64,000 bases of DNA, taken from NCBI RefSeq assembly GCF_943590815.1, contig NZ_CALSBS010000002.1, positions 364,577 through 428,576 of the forward strand, in the 5' to 3' direction. Below the pieces are notes generated by a model, which did not search any database, had not been told where the DNA came from, and saw only the letters and a program-made list of their open reading frames with translations. A program made the position numbers and the translations under genes. Positions 63,714-64,000 of the stretch are shown piece after piece (within the stretch, counting starts at the first letter, position 1; each line of letters begins with the position of its first letter). The DNA comes from Pseudocitrobacter vendiensis (GTDB lineage: Bacteria > Pseudomonadota > Gammaproteobacteria > Enterobacterales > Enterobacteriaceae).

Positions 63714-64000
63714 CGTATTTTCTCCTGAATATTCGATTCACGGAAAAAGCCTTTTTTAATTTTAGCCGCAGGCCAGAGATAAAAACGGCTTATGTCGTGA
63801 AGCATGTTGCGCAGGTTGTAGAACTGTTACTTAGTCACGCAAGTGATAGTTACTTCCTGTTATATCGCTAACATTAATTCTACTTTCTTATCGTATATTA
63901 GACAGGTAAAAAGTCCTAATTGAGCCTTAGGAAAAATCTCATAGCGGAATAAAGAGAACAATACGAGGAATGGATGTTTTGCGAGGGGAAAGGCCCCTCT

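Overview
The window joins two things: the right-hand 30 kb of a lambda-type (siphovirus) prophage and about 34 kb of conserved enterobacterial chromosome. The host block is the familiar tonB-side trp region: yciB, yciC, ompW, trpABCDE with its leader, rnm, yciO, rluB, btuR, yciK, sohB, yciN, topA, cysB, ymiA/yciX/ymiC, acnA, ribA, pgpB, lapAB, pyrF, yciH, osmB. Protein identity to E. coli is high throughout, but the yciGFE stretch and yciQ are absent. Two diguanylate cyclase genes lie between ompW and trp, and a CUT1 sugar ABC transporter sits between acnA and ribA. This suggests a member of the Enterobacteriaceae (Enterobacter/Kosakonia/Klebsiella-like) rather than E. coli; I cannot fix the genus from the sequence alone.

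Prophage (1 to about 29.86 kb). The order is that of an integrated lambda late operon: endolysin end, small membrane peptide, Rz/Rz1, a Rha-type gene, metallopeptidase, terminase, portal, minor head protein, protease-scaffold, decoration protein, capsid, connectors, tail tube with an Ig-like domain, tail chaperone region, tape measure, M, L, K, I, J, two tip-associated proteins, Cor, tail fibre, then a short SOS cassette (DinI-like, UmuD'-like, SRAP) next to the chromosome. Early, immunity and integrase genes lie outside the window to the left. Several accessory genes (morons) interrupt the late operon, most with their own terminator: Rha, HNH endonuclease (with a nonsense codon), KilA-N, zinc-ribbon, membrane coiled-coil and lipoprotein genes, a reverse-strand gene in the tail cluster, and cor. 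The prophage lies between yciB and, by synteny, the tonB/yciA side, which is the general neighbourhood of the phi80 attachment site.

Host block (29.87 to 64 kb). The trp operon is complete (trpE, fused trpGD, fused trpCF, trpB, trpA) with a leader peptide carrying tandem Trp codons, an attenuator and a TrpR operator/promoter. topA-cysB-acnA, the cob(I)alamin adenosyltransferase, the LPS-control pair lapAB and pyrF-yciH are intact.

The most notable observations are: (1) a RyhB-type small RNA on the minus strand between the CZB-GGDEF gene and trpA, with a 33-nt match to the RyhB core, a Fur-box-like promoter, a 5' hairpin and a strong terminator; (2) two C4-antisense-RNA-like structured leaders in front of the Rha and KilA-N genes; (3) an SOS-controlled gene that begins exactly where UmuD is cleaved but lacks the catalytic Ser/Lys, facing a DinI-like gene across two LexA boxes, one of which fills the spacer of the dinI-side promoter; and (4) a moron cluster between the tail chaperone and tape-measure genes that is a candidate exclusion or defence locus.
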